Positions 28,897 through 37,872 of a DNA stretch of 64,000 nucleotides are shown here, one piece after another (position 1 is the first letter of the stretch; every line of letters starts with the position of its first letter). The stretch is from assembly GCF_005116505.1 (NCBI RefSeq), contig NZ_SWBR01000001.1:372001-436000 (forward strand). Reading direction: 5' to 3'. The notes below the pieces were generated by a model. The model did no database searches. It had not been told where the DNA came from and was given only the letters and a program-made list of their open reading frames with translations. This DNA is from Pedobacter polaris (GTDB lineage Bacteria; Bacteroidota; Bacteroidia; Sphingobacteriales; Sphingobacteriaceae). The position numbers were made by a program, and so were the translations under genes.

Positions 28897-29538
28897 ATGA
28901 ATAGTATTTTTACCTTCTTCACACCTAAAGACAAAAAATTCCAACCGCTGTTTGAACAGGCTGGAAGCAACGTTTTAAAAATTGCCGAAGCTTTATTGGT
29001 TGTTGTGACTACAAATGATCTAGAGCGCAGAAAAGAAGCGATCAAGGAAGTAGAACGCCTTGAGCATGTTGGAGACGACATTACTCACACAATTTTTATA
29101 GAATTAAGTAAAAACTTTATCACTCCTTTTGATAGAGAAGATATTCACACTTTAGCGAGTGCTATTGATGATATTGCTGATTATATTCACGCATCTGCAG
29201 GAAACATTGAACTTTATCAAGTAACCAATATTGGCGATGCTATGGTTAAATTAGCTGAGCTTTTAGTAGAAATGTGCAGCGATTTAGAGAAAGCCATTAA
29301 AGAATTAAGAAACTTTAAAAATATCCGCGTAATCGCTGATGCTTGTGTAAGAATTAACAGTGCAGAAAACCAAGCAGATTACGTTTGCAACTTAGCTATA
29401 GCTCGTTTATTCGAATTTGAAACAAACGCAATAGAATTAATTAAACAAAAAGAGGTTTTACAAACGCTAGAAATTGCAACAGACAAATGTGAAGATGCAG
29501 CGAACGTACTAGAATCTATTTTGGTTAAAAACGCTTAA
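28897..29538 (+). CDS. DUF47 (PhoU-like) phosphate transport regulator
   Basis: 213 residues, almost entirely helical, with conserved acidic/His runs such as RLEHVGDDITHTIF (about 49-62) and SAIDDIADYIH, which bind metal clusters in PhoU-fold proteins. It is 9 bp upstream of the PiT transporter, the standard arrangement. DUF47 proteins are thought to modulate PiT activity from the cytoplasmic side. Expected to be co-transcribed with pit under the Pho-box-like promoter. Confidence 0.92.
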   Translation: MNSIFTFFTPKDKKFQPLFEQAGSNVLKIAEALLVVVTTNDLERRKEAIKEVERLEHVGDDITHTIFIELSKNFITPFDREDIHTLASAIDDIADYIHASAGNIELYQVTNIGDAMVKLAELLVEMCSDLEKAIKELRNFKNIRVIADACVRINSAENQADYVCNLAIARLFEFETNAIELIKQKEVLQTLEIATDKCEDAANVLESILVKNA

Positions 29539-29547
29539 GCTTAAAAT

Positions 29548-30843
29548 ATGACTTTACTTATTGTTATCATAGCATTAGCTTTAGTTTTTGATTACATCAA
29601 TGGTTTTCATGATGCAGCTAACGCAATTGCTACCATTGTTGCCACGAAGGTTTTAACTCCTTTTCAAGCGGTTGTTTGGGCAGCATTTTTTAACTTTTTA
29701 GCCTATTGGGTTTTCGGTTTTGGTGTTGCAGATACGGTTGCAAAAACAGCACATACTATGGAGATTAACTTAACAGTTATATTAGCCGGTGTTATTGCTG
29801 CTATTTTTTGGAATTTATTGACCTGGTGGTTTGGGATTCCTTCTAGTTCTTCTCATACTTTGATTGGTGGTTTTGCTGGAGCTGCCATTGCACATGCTGG
29901 TTTTAATGTAGTAAACTGGTATAAAGAAGGTAAAGCAGGTGAAATGCCAACTGGTGTATTGGTTATTGTTGGATTTATTGTTTTAGCCCCATTTATTGGA
30001 GCTATCGTCTCCTATTTTATTTCAATTTGGTTATTACACTCATCCAAAAAAAGCATTTGGCCTAAAGTATTTACTACAGCCCTTATCATTGGAACAATTT
30101 GGTTTGTTACAAAACAGATGTTGTTTTATAGTGAAATAGCAAAACCTCGTTTCGAATCTCATTTTTTAAGCGTGATTTTAGAATCCCACAATATTAAATG
30201 GCTTTTAGTTGCCTTTATTATACTTTCAATTAGTTTTTTCTGTTTAATTTTTAGCAGTTTAAATTTATCTCAGTCTACACAGTGGCTTAGAAAAATGCAA
30301 TTGCTATCTTCAGCTTCATTTAGCTTAGGGCATGGTGGTAACGATTCTCAAAAAGTAATGGGTATTATTGCCGCAGCTGTTGTAGTTTATATACATACCA
30401 GTGGCGTAGCAATGGATTCTCTTCCTACTTGGCTACATGTTTCTTTACCTTCTAAAGGACCTAATGGCGAAGAAATTGCTGGCCATATGCCATCTTGGAT
30501 TCCACTAGCCTGCTATAGTGCTATAGCTGCAGGAACATTAAGTGGTGGATGGAAAATTGTAAAAACAATGGGTTCAAAAATCACTAAAGTAACTCCATTT
30601 GAAGGGGTAACTGCAGAAACAGCAGGTGCTTTGACTTTATACTTTACAGAACACTTAAAAATCCCTGTAAGTACAACACATACCATTACTGGCTCAATTA
30701 TCGGTTCTGGCTTAACAAAAGGTGTATCGGCTGTTAAATGGGGTGTAACGGTAAAATTAATCTGGGCATGGGTATTAACAATCCCTGTATCAGCATTGTT
30801 AGCTGCCATTATATATTACCTCCTTAATCCTATTTTGGGCTAA
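29548..30843 (+). CDS. pit: Inorganic phosphate transporter, PiT family
   Basis: 431 residues with about ten hydrophobic segments. The two PiT signature repeats are visible: DYINGFHDAANAIATIVAT near the N-terminus and FSLGHGGNDSQKVMG in the second half, plus GIPSSSSHTLIGG and KIPVSTTHTITGSIIG. It imports phosphate with protons or metal-phosphate across the inner membrane. Operon with DUF47 and followed by a strong terminator. Confidence 0.96.
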   Translation: MTLLIVIIALALVFDYINGFHDAANAIATIVATKVLTPFQAVVWAAFFNFLAYWVFGFGVADTVAKTAHTMEINLTVILAGVIAAIFWNLLTWWFGIPSSSSHTLIGGFAGAAIAHAGFNVVNWYKEGKAGEMPTGVLVIVGFIVLAPFIGAIVSYFISIWLLHSSKKSIWPKVFTTALIIGTIWFVTKQMLFYSEIAKPRFESHFLSVILESHNIKWLLVAFIILSISFFCLIFSSLNLSQSTQWLRKMQLLSSASFSLGHGGNDSQKVMGIIAAAVVVYIHTSGVAMDSLPTWLHVSLPSKGPNGEEIAGHMPSWIPLACYSAIAAGTLSGGWKIVKTMGSKITKVTPFEGVTAETAGALTLYFTEHLKIPVSTTHTITGSIIGSGLTKGVSAVKWGVTVKLIWAWVLTIPVSALLAAIIYYLLNPILG

Positions 30844-30864
30844 GCTGTTATAAAATATTTGAGA

Positions 30865-30898
30865 AATGTCCCGATGTTAGTCGGGACATTTTTTTTAT
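30865..30898. terminator. Rho-independent terminator after pit
   Basis: Stem AATGTCCCGA / TCGGGACATT with a 6-nt loop and a run of eight T. It serves pit, and overlaps by its T-run the last codons of the convergent exbD-like gene. Confidence 0.92.
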
Positions 30899-31428
30899 AT
30901 CCCTTTTGACTTCATAAAAGTTTTTTCTTTCTCAGCAATGTATTTATCATCAATTGCATAAGACTGAATATTAGCAATGTTCATTTCATCAATCGCATCT
31001 ACAAAATTTTTATAGTTTGATGTATTGGTGGGCTTGATAACCACTAGCATCTCCTTATCTTTTGGGGTAGCATGTGTCCTTTCAACCATCCGTTTGTTAG
31101 CTAGTATTTCTGTTTTCAAACTTTTCATGTCAACGGTTTTCATTATAGCTTTAGCTGTCTCGCCCATATAGTAAACTGCTTGATTATTCTTACCTAAAAG
31201 AATGGTCATCGTTCTTGAGGCTGGATAATCGGCAAAAATAGGTGGATTAACCGCAACAGGCTTAGCTATATCTAAAGCTTTCATTTTAGATAAGGACGTA
31301 GTGAGCATGAAAAATGTGATTAGTAAAAATGCCAGATCAACCATTGCAGTTAAATCTACTCTTGGAAGTGGTTTTTGAGTTCTTCCCTTTACAGCCTTGC
31401 TGCTTTCAGGAACGTTGAGTGTTGCCAT
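30895..31428 (-). CDS. exbD: ExbD/TolR-family biopolymer transport protein
   Basis: 177 residues. One membrane segment (about 29-46) carries the conserved aspartate in VDLTAMVDLAFLLITFFML, the proton-path residue of ExbD. The periplasmic part has the family beta-alpha fold. ExbD works with ExbB to energise TonB, but no exbB or tonB gene is adjacent. It could pair with motor subunits encoded elsewhere. Its stop codon lies in the T-run of the pit terminator. Confidence 0.88.
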   Translation of the reverse strand: MATLNVPESSKAVKGRTQKPLPRVDLTAMVDLAFLLITFFMLTTSLSKMKALDIAKPVAVNPPIFADYPASRTMTILLGKNNQAVYYMGETAKAIMKTVDMKSLKTEILANKRMVERTHATPKDKEMLVVIKPTNTSNYKNFVDAIDEMNIANIQSYAIDDKYIAEKEKTFMKSKGI

Positions 31429-31474
31429 CTTGTTTAGGTTTTAAAGCATGATGTTTTTTAATACTCAATTGCAT

Positions 31475-31505
31475 AAAAAAAGCGATTTATTTCTAAATCG
31501 CTTTT
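31475..31505 (-). terminator. Terminator of the Cu-Zn SOD gene
   Basis: Stem AAAAGCGATTTA / TAAATCGCTTTT with a 4-nt loop; on the minus strand a T-run follows. Located 20 bp after the sodC stop and before exbD. Confidence 0.88.
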
Positions 31506-31524
31506 AATTAATTTAAATGAAGAT

Positions 31525-32052
31525 TTATTTTATTACTTCAATAACCCCGCAGCCTATTCTAGGGCCAGAATTTCCCGTTGGTTGTGTGGTGTAATCATCT
31601 GTACCTCCATGTACAATTATTCCACGTCCTATAATATTTTTAATATTTCCGGTATTGGTATTCCATCTATCTGTACTTACACTAAGTGTAGCATGCCCTT
31701 TATTATCTAGTTTTATATTACCAATATCACCTGAATGATAATTAGCAGACTCCCATTTACCATGTGGCTCATTTGTTGGGTTCCAATGTCCATGGGTATT
31801 TTCTCCCATGTTGCCACAATCTCCATGTTCATGAAAATGTACTGCAACAGTGCTGTCAGCTCTCTCCGGCATGTTAATTTCTAAGTCCATTTTAATTTTG
31901 CCATCAGCTAAACTGTAAAATTTAGCTTTACCAATTGTTTGGCTAGTAGCAGTTGAATTAAGAGTTGCACTTGCTATTTCTTTAGCTTCTTTTGTGCAAG
32001 ATCCTAGGGCTAATGCAAGTCCAATTCCGGCAATGGTTAGGTATTTTTTCAT
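31525..32052 (-). CDS. sodC: Cu-Zn superoxide dismutase lipoprotein
   Basis: 175 residues from the ATG at 32052, which gives a lipoprotein signal (lipobox LALGSC). A longer in-frame start exists 30 bp upstream but precedes the signal. Copper and zinc ligands are in place: H-F-H-E-H-G-D-C, H-G-H-W-N-P, H-S-G-D, and the late H in IIVHGGTDDY; the active-site arginine lies in GNSGPRIGCG. It removes superoxide in the periplasm. Monocistronic. Confidence 0.95.
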   Translation of the reverse strand: MKKYLTIAGIGLALALGSCTKEAKEIASATLNSTATSQTIGKAKFYSLADGKIKMDLEINMPERADSTVAVHFHEHGDCGNMGENTHGHWNPTNEPHGKWESANYHSGDIGNIKLDNKGHATLSVSTDRWNTNTGNIKNIIGRGIIVHGGTDDYTTQPTGNSGPRIGCGVIEVIK

Positions 32053-32183
32053 GTCTATTATTTTAAGTTTAATAAATAACAAAAACTTTAAAGGTTTGGT
32101 TTATAATAGTTTTCTGATTATTCTAATGAAATTAAAAACCAATTCTAGTCGTCTTTGTTTTAAGATATATAAACATTAAAATC

Positions 32184-32531
32184 ATGGAACAGCCAGTAGA
32201 AATGAATACGTTAAGTCAAATTCTAGAGAAACTTAGACTTAAAGGAAAAGATAACGAAATTAGAATGTCTGACCACGGAAAAATGCAATCGGCTAGTCTT
32301 AATAAAATATACAAACCAGAAGACCTAACCATTGTAAAGACTTACCGTTTTGAAGGCATGTCTGATCCGGCAGATAGTTCTGTACTTTATTTAGTGGAAG
32401 ATAAAGATGGAGATATTGGATATATGTTAGATGCTTACGGAACCTACTCGGATAATGATGGCCCAGCATTTGATGATTTTCTGAAAAAACTTCCGGTCGC
32501 CGACCGAGACGAACAAGAACTTTTCTCTTAA
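32184..32531 (+). CDS. Conserved small protein of unknown function
   Basis: 115 residues, acidic, no signal. The central segment YRFEGMSDPADSSVLYLVED is typical of a Bacteroidota family of about 100 residues, some members of which carry the misleading name phosphoribosylpyrophosphate synthetase. This protein is far too short for that enzyme and has no PRPP-binding motif. Function unknown. A terminator follows at once. Confidence 0.7.
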   Translation: MEQPVEMNTLSQILEKLRLKGKDNEIRMSDHGKMQSASLNKIYKPEDLTIVKTYRFEGMSDPADSSVLYLVEDKDGDIGYMLDAYGTYSDNDGPAFDDFLKKLPVADRDEQELFS

Positions 32532-32537
32532 AAATAG

Positions 32538-32566
32538 GCGCTTATATTAAGCGCTTATTTTTTATT
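32538..32566 (+). terminator. Rho-independent terminator
   Basis: Perfect stem GCGCTTA-TAT-TAAGCGC followed by TTATTTTTTATT. It closes the small acidic protein gene and separates it from the LacI-family gene. Confidence 0.85.
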
Positions 32567-32568
32567 GC

Positions 32569-32580
32569 GCAAACGTTTGC
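32569..32580. promoter_or_regulatory. LacI-family operator upstream of the LacI-type gene
   Basis: Perfect 12-bp palindrome GCAAACGTTTGC, the classic LacI/PurR/CcpA-type site with central CG. It lies 41 bp before the regulator start, overlapping the -33 region of a likely promoter (TATCTTTA at 32597-32604). The same 14-bp core TGCGCAAACGTTTG occurs before the GH109-like gene, so autoregulation and joint control are expected. Confidence 0.7.
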
Positions 32581-32620
32581 TTAAAATATTTTTTTATATC
32601 TTTAAATCAAAAAGATATAA

Positions 32621-33640
32621 TTGATAACTAAACCAGCAACAATTACGCAAATCGCAAAGCAACTTGGGATTTCACCATCTACAGTTTCAAGAGCTTTACA
32701 TGACCATCCAAGCATCAGCTTACCTACCCGAGAAAGGGTTAAACAAACTGCTGCCGAACTGGATTATGAACCAAATGAAAGAGCTATTCTCTTTCAAAAG
32801 GGCAAAACATTTACAATTGGTGTTATTTTACCAGAATTAGCTGAATCATTTTTTTCATCTGCACTAAGCAAAATAGAAGATTGCGCTTATAAAAAGAACT
32901 ACACTATTTTATTATCTCAATCTCATGATGATGAGGAAAGGGAAAAACAATTAGTAGAAAAAATGAAAAGCCATAAGGTTGATGGTTTATTAATTTCGGT
33001 AGCTAAAACTACATCTAATTTCGATCACTTTAAATTGTTAGATCGTTACAATATTCCTGTTGTTTTTTTCGATAGAATTCCTCCATTACAAGATATCCAC
33101 TTTGTGGCCTGTAATATTGAAACCGGCAGTATTGCTGCGGTAGATTATTTACTAAAGAGAGGACATAGAAGCATAGGGCTAATTAATGGCCCAATAACAC
33201 TTTTGGCTAGCGGGCAAAGGAAGGAAGGTTACATTAGAGCCTTACAAAAAAACAGATTAAAATTCGATCCATCATTAATTGTTAACTGTGATTTAACAGC
33301 TGAAGGCACTAGAGCTGCTTTAGAAAACTTAGTTTCGAATAAACGTAGACCAACTGCAATCGTAACTTTTAATGATTACGTTTCAGCTTTTGCCATTAAA
33401 CACACAAAGAATTTAGAAAGTGATTCGGTAAAAAACTTAGAGTTTGTAAGCTATGCAAATACACCGATGATTAATTTCATGGAAAATGGGCCTGTAGCTT
33501 CAGTTGAGCAGTTTCCAGAAATCCAGGCTCAAAGGGCTATTGATGTTTTGTTTGATTTAATGAGCAATGAACAACGAGATAAACAAGCCTTTTATAAAGT
33601 GACTGTAGAATCTGAATTGGTGGAGAACAAGAGGTCATAA
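32621..33640 (+). CDS. LacI-family transcriptional regulator
   Basis: 339 residues. The start is TTG: a stop codon lies directly before it, and the HTH (TITQIAKQLGISPSTVSRAL, from residue 8) begins at once, so no ATG can serve. The hinge YEPNERA and a periplasmic-binding-like sugar domain follow (about 65-335, with IGVILPE and VPVVFFDRI-like strands). It likely controls the GH109-like gene convergent to it, since a shared operator palindrome precedes both. The effector is probably a sugar or amino-sugar. Inference only for the ligand. Confidence 0.88.
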   Translation: MITKPATITQIAKQLGISPSTVSRALHDHPSISLPTRERVKQTAAELDYEPNERAILFQKGKTFTIGVILPELAESFFSSALSKIEDCAYKKNYTILLSQSHDDEEREKQLVEKMKSHKVDGLLISVAKTTSNFDHFKLLDRYNIPVVFFDRIPPLQDIHFVACNIETGSIAAVDYLLKRGHRSIGLINGPITLLASGQRKEGYIRALQKNRLKFDPSLIVNCDLTAEGTRAALENLVSNKRRPTAIVTFNDYVSAFAIKHTKNLESDSVKNLEFVSYANTPMINFMENGPVASVEQFPEIQAQRAIDVLFDLMSNEQRDKQAFYKVTVESELVENKRS

Positions 33641-33643
33641 AAT

Positions 33644-33665
33644 AAAAATGGCCGGATTTACCGGC
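33644..33665 (-). terminator. Weak terminator hairpin of the GH109-like gene
   Basis: Short stem GCCGG-ATTTA-CCGGC between the convergent LacI and GH109-like genes. On the minus strand a T-rich stretch follows (ATTTTTATTTT); on the plus strand there is little T. Confidence 0.55.
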
Positions 33666-33689
33666 TCATTTCCCAAACAAAACAAAATC

Positions 33690-35036
33690 TTAAAATCCAC
33701 TATCATCTAGTGCAAAAGTATTTTTTCTATCTTTCCATCTACCTTTTGTAAAATCTGGAAACTCTTGTGGTTTATTTCCTTCTTTTAATGATTTTGTAGA
33801 AAGTGGCGTGATTACACTCATGGTTACTGAATCGTAAACATCTATTGGCGTTTGCTTCTTACCTTTTACTGCTTGTATAAATGCATTAAATACAAACCAA
33901 TCCATACCACCATGCCCTGCTCCTACAGCTTCTTTCTCGTATTTTTTCCAAAGTGGATGATCATATTTTTCGAACCATTCTTTAACCGGATCCCAAGCAT
34001 GTGGTTTAGTTTTACCTTCAATATGAATAGATTTATTTACGTCCATCCAAAGTCCGTTTGTACCCTGCACTCTAAAACCTAAAGAATAAGGACGAGGCAA
34101 GTGAACATCATGAGACAACATTACAGTTTCTCCATTTGCGCAGTTAATTAATGTTGTAGTTACATCTCCGTTTTTAAAATTTAGCTTTGCATTTGGATGA
34201 CCAGGAGATTTAGATTCAACATAGTTAGCTAAACCTTTAGCTTTAGAACTGAAAGAAACTAAATTAGTAAAGCGATTACCTCTATTGATATCTGCGTATT
34301 GCATTATTGGACCAGCACCATGGGTTGGGTACAAATCTCCATCTTGATCTATATTAAATTGTGTTCTCCATTGTGCTTCACTTAAAGCTTTCGGACCATA
34401 TTCTACACCACCACCATAATAACTCTTTCCATCATTAAAAAGCACTTCTCTTAAATCATGCTGATAGCCACCTTCTAAATGAATAAGCTCTCCAAACAAA
34501 CCAGTTCTCACCATATTTAATGCAGCCATTACATCACGTCTGTAACAAACGTTTTCTAGTGTCATGTAAGGCATACCTGTTTTTTCAGAAGTATTTACAA
34601 TATCCCAATGCTCTTTTACAGTTAATCCAGCTATAACTTCGCAACCTACATATTTGCCTGCATTCATAGAATCAATGGCTTGCGCATGGTGAAATTGCCA
34701 AGGGGTAGAAATAATGATTGCATCGAGATCTTTTCTTGCTATCATTTCTTTATAGGCGTCAATGCTGCCAGTATATTCTTTTGCAGCAGGTTTGCCCCTT
34801 TTAGCAATAAAATCTCTACAAATTTTAAGTGAACTTTCTTGTGTATCGCAAATGGCTACAATTTCTACATCATCTCTTAAAACACCTTCACTAATGTGGC
34901 TCATACCTCTAGCGCCTACGCCAATATAGCCTAGCCTTACCTTGTTAATGTCTTTTGCAAACAATGTTCCAGTGGGCAAAATAGTAAACCCTGCAGCTGT
35001 TAAAGTACCTGTCTTAATAAAATCTCTTCTTTCCAT
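33690..35036 (-). CDS. GH109-like / Gfo-Idh-MocA oxidoreductase-fold enzyme, Tat-exported
   Basis: 448 residues. A Tat signal (RRDFIK at 3-8, then a hydrophobic stretch) opens the protein. The Rossmann domain has GYIGVGARGMSH and IVAICD; a second domain carries LENVCYRRDVMAALNM, GELIHLEGGYQHDLR, HGAGPIMQY and GHGGMDW. These last motifs are the hallmarks of GH109 alpha-N-acetylgalactosaminidases, which cleave glycosidic bonds with a bound NAD. Substrate is inferred as N-acetylgalactosamine-containing glycans; related non-hydrolytic oxidoreductases cannot be excluded. A LacI-type operator lies about 83 bp upstream. Confidence 0.82.
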   Translation of the reverse strand: MERRDFIKTGTLTAAGFTILPTGTLFAKDINKVRLGYIGVGARGMSHISEGVLRDDVEIVAICDTQESSLKICRDFIAKRGKPAAKEYTGSIDAYKEMIARKDLDAIIISTPWQFHHAQAIDSMNAGKYVGCEVIAGLTVKEHWDIVNTSEKTGMPYMTLENVCYRRDVMAALNMVRTGLFGELIHLEGGYQHDLREVLFNDGKSYYGGGVEYGPKALSEAQWRTQFNIDQDGDLYPTHGAGPIMQYADINRGNRFTNLVSFSSKAKGLANYVESKSPGHPNAKLNFKNGDVTTTLINCANGETVMLSHDVHLPRPYSLGFRVQGTNGLWMDVNKSIHIEGKTKPHAWDPVKEWFEKYDHPLWKKYEKEAVGAGHGGMDWFVFNAFIQAVKGKKQTPIDVYDSVTMSVITPLSTKSLKEGNKPQEFPDFTKGRWKDRKNTFALDDSGF

Positions 35037-35118
35037 TTGTAATTTAGGTTGTTATTACTTTTAGTTATTAGGATGTAAGATAGAAATTTTGGTTTTTTAA
35101 ATTCCATTATAATTGTGC

Positions 35119-35130
35119 GCAAACGTTTGA
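35119..35130. promoter_or_regulatory. LacI-family operator upstream of the GH109-like gene
   Basis: GCAAACGTTTGA, with the flanking TGCGCAAACGTTTG identical over 14 bp to the site at 32569-32580. Lies 83 bp upstream of the GH109-like start. Confidence 0.68.
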
Positions 35131-35168
35131 TTATTATTAAATTTGAATAGTGGTTAAAAGGAATATCA

Positions 35169-35588
35169 ATGTGGACTTGCACTTTATGTAGCCGTTCTTT
35201 CAAAAACAACAACCAAATTCACTATTGTGGAGATAAAGCTGTCAGTGATTTTCTGGTTGGAAAAACAGCAATTGCAATTCATTTATTTGACCATCTAATT
35301 TCAAAATTTGAGGAAATAGGGCCAGTAAAACTGCAGGCTACAAAATCAATGATTGTAATTTCTGCAGATGTAAAATTTGCCTACATTATTACTTTGGGCA
35401 AAACTTTTGTCGATGTAGTTTTCCCTTTTAAAGAACTTTTTGATGATAATTTATGTTTCCGTAAGATGGCTTTAGTTCCAGGAAGCAATGATTACAATCA
35501 TCATTTAAGGATTATGATACCTGATGATATTAACGAAGAAGTATTTAATTACATGAAAAAAGTTTATGCCAACGGAAAAAATTTATGA
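35169..35588 (+). CDS. DUF5655-like protein with N-terminal zinc-finger-like motif
   Basis: 139 residues, no signal. The start shows W-T-C-T-L-C with a later H-Y-C (positions about 3-20), a possible small zinc site. The remainder, with KTAIAIHLFDHLI and the late HHLRI segment, fits DUF5655. Function unknown. Its 3' end overlaps the next gene by 23 bp, so the two are likely co-expressed. Confidence 0.7.
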   Translation: MWTCTLCSRSFKNNNQIHYCGDKAVSDFLVGKTAIAIHLFDHLISKFEEIGPVKLQATKSMIVISADVKFAYIITLGKTFVDVVFPFKELFDDNLCFRKMALVPGSNDYNHHLRIMIPDDINEEVFNYMKKVYANGKNL

Positions 35589-35994
35589 GCTAAGTGGGCA
35601 TAAGCTTTTAGTAGTATTTGATGAGCAATTAGTTAGGCTTAAAAAGCCGAAGGCATTACAAAAATTTTTATCAACCGATATTGATATCAGATCTGAGGTG
35701 CTTGCAAATTACATTAAACAAGACTACTTTCTTTTTATAGGTAAAGAATTTGAGATAACAAACGACTCTTTAATCGTTGAGATCTGGGGACATGTTTATG
35801 CAAGTTATTTTGCAAAAGCGATGAAAAATCTGGTTAAACTTAAACTCGTTGAAAACGTAGCTGACTTTATCATTAACCGAAGCGACACCATAGATTGCGG
35901 CGAATATGAAGTAGATAGCAACCGTAAATTTTGGGATATCCTAGCAAAATTTAAAGGTATTATCTTAACTTTTTTACCCAAGAAAATTAAGTAA
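35566..35994 (+). CDS. Hypothetical protein
   Basis: 142 residues, no signal or membrane segment, basic at the C-terminus (LPKKIK). Not recognised. Mixed alpha/beta composition. It overlaps the DUF5655-like gene by 23 bp and ends 1 bp before the convergent peptidase stop, which makes this a compact, presumably real gene. Confidence 0.6.
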   Translation: MPTEKIYELSGHKLLVVFDEQLVRLKKPKALQKFLSTDIDIRSEVLANYIKQDYFLFIGKEFEITNDSLIVEIWGHVYASYFAKAMKNLVKLKLVENVADFIINRSDTIDCGEYEVDSNRKFWDILAKFKGIILTFLPKKIK

Positions 35995-35995
35995 G

Positions 35996-37681
35996 CTATT
36001 TCCCTTCTACCACATTGATATAATACATTTTCTGTATACCATCTACTGTAAACAGGTCATGTTGGCCGGCTTTTAAAGTAGTACTTTGCCAAGTTGTTGT
36101 AGGTATTATCTTCATACTTAACTTATCTTTATTTAAGGATAATGGAAGATTAAATCCTGCAACACAATTGGTATAGCGATAATATACCTTTCCGTTTGTT
36201 AAGTAATAATTTAAAGTAGGTATTTGTGTAGTTCTTAAGTATTGGTCAAAAACTTTACTGTAGTTATATTTAGCCATTGCTGAAATATAAGCCTCTACTT
36301 GGGCAGAAGTTACTGTTTGATGATAAAATTTAGCATTTAAACCTCTTAAAATATTTCTAAAAAGCACATCATTATTTAAACCATGTCTAATGGAATGCAA
36401 TAAATTTCCTCCTTTTGGATACATATCTCCGCTACCCTGTGCATTGACATTATAAGGTGGAATAATTGTTTTATCGTTTTTAATCCCTTTTCTTATTCCA
36501 TAATTGTATTCATTTCCGGCAGTTTCTCCAAAATGATAATCTACAAAAAGTGTTTCGCTATAATTGGTAAAACCTTCATGAACCCACATATCCGCTAAAT
36601 CTTTAGTGGTAATGTTATTCCCAAACCATTCATGTCCGCTTTCATGAATGATGATAAAATCCCATTTTAAGCCCCACCCATACCCAGATGCATCTCTTCC
36701 ACGATAACCAAATTTGTACGCATTACCATAAGAAACAGCCGATTGATGTTCCATACCTGTGTGCGAAGCGTCTATCAATTGGTAACCATCTTCGTAAAAT
36801 GGATACGGGCCGAACCAATGCTCAAAGGCTTTAAACATTTTATGCACTTGGTCTGGCATGTAGTTTTTAGCTTTTTTTAAATTATAATCTAATACCCAAT
36901 AATTAACAGTTAAAGGTCCTTTTTCTCCCTTGTATACCTCATTAAAATTTACATACTTCCCAATATAAGGGATGATGCAATAATTACTGATAGGATTTAC
37001 AACATTATACTTATAAGTTGTTGTGCCATTTTTATTCTCTTTTTTATAAACCATTCTTCCATTTCCAATAGCTACCAATGTATCTGGAACTGTCATGGTT
37101 AATGAAGCTCCTTTATTTGGTTCATCACTTTGATGGTCTTTATTTGGGTACCAAATAGATGCGCCCAAACCTTGGCAGGCTACGGTCATGTAGGGTCTCG
37201 ACAATGAATCAACTCCAAAAATAAAACCACCATCCCACGGAGCTCTTATGGCTTGATGAACTTTACCATGATAAAAGAGCTTTACTTTATTTAACGCCTC
37301 CATTTTTTGAGCAGGAACTTTCACGTACCAAACACTTTCCTTTTTACTAAAGCTTAATTTTTGCTTTCCATTATATAAAACACTGTCTATAATTAAAGGC
37401 TCTTGCAAATCAATTTGCATTTTAATACTTCCATTGTTTGCTTTAACTACTTTATAAGCAATTTCATTAGATCCAGCGATTGATTTATCTACGAAATCTG
37501 GTTTAAAATCTAACTCATAACGCTGTACATCCCACCAAGTTCTTTCTGGAGTTAATGTACCTCTAAGCGTATCTGCTAAAGTAAATTTTTTAGCATTTAT
37601 AAGGTTTGTTTGCGCACTCACGTTAAGGGTAAGGCAGCAAATGATAGCAAAAAGTAGTGATTTCAAAATGGAAATATTCAT
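35996..37681 (-). CDS. M1-family zinc metallopeptidase, exported
   Basis: 561 residues from the ATG at 37681, which gives a signal peptide ending NVSAQ; a longer frame adds 8 residues upstream. The zinc motif HESGHEW (346-352) with the distal glutamate in VHEGFTNYSE (369) is intact, and the substrate-anchoring GMEHQSA (about 309-315) replaces GAMEN. This is the M1 aminopeptidase fold acting in the periplasm. It lacks the long ERAP-like C-terminal domain, as usual for short bacterial forms. Confidence 0.92.
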   Translation of the reverse strand: MNISILKSLLFAIICCLTLNVSAQTNLINAKKFTLADTLRGTLTPERTWWDVQRYELDFKPDFVDKSIAGSNEIAYKVVKANNGSIKMQIDLQEPLIIDSVLYNGKQKLSFSKKESVWYVKVPAQKMEALNKVKLFYHGKVHQAIRAPWDGGFIFGVDSLSRPYMTVACQGLGASIWYPNKDHQSDEPNKGASLTMTVPDTLVAIGNGRMVYKKENKNGTTTYKYNVVNPISNYCIIPYIGKYVNFNEVYKGEKGPLTVNYWVLDYNLKKAKNYMPDQVHKMFKAFEHWFGPYPFYEDGYQLIDASHTGMEHQSAVSYGNAYKFGYRGRDASGYGWGLKWDFIIIHESGHEWFGNNITTKDLADMWVHEGFTNYSETLFVDYHFGETAGNEYNYGIRKGIKNDKTIIPPYNVNAQGSGDMYPKGGNLLHSIRHGLNNDVLFRNILRGLNAKFYHQTVTSAQVEAYISAMAKYNYSKVFDQYLRTTQIPTLNYYLTNGKVYYRYTNCVAGFNLPLSLNKDKLSMKIIPTTTWQSTTLKAGQHDLFTVDGIQKMYYINVVEGK

Positions 37682-37872
37682 CTTAATAAATTTTAAATCA
37701 AACAAATATGTCTAATTTTTTGCATCAATTTATGAAGAGTTAAAATTTGAGAAGTTTTAGTGAAATACTGTTTATCTCTCTATTGAAATAAAAAATGGCT
37801 GTAGATGCAAATTGTTTGAAAGCACTATAGACAACTAGTTTTTATTAACTTCGCATCAAAAAAATTGATAAC

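Noticed and set aside
32184..32531. Small protein as phosphoribosylpyrophosphate synthetase
   Set aside because: The family name is used for similar proteins, but 115 residues and the absence of a PRPP loop exclude that enzyme.
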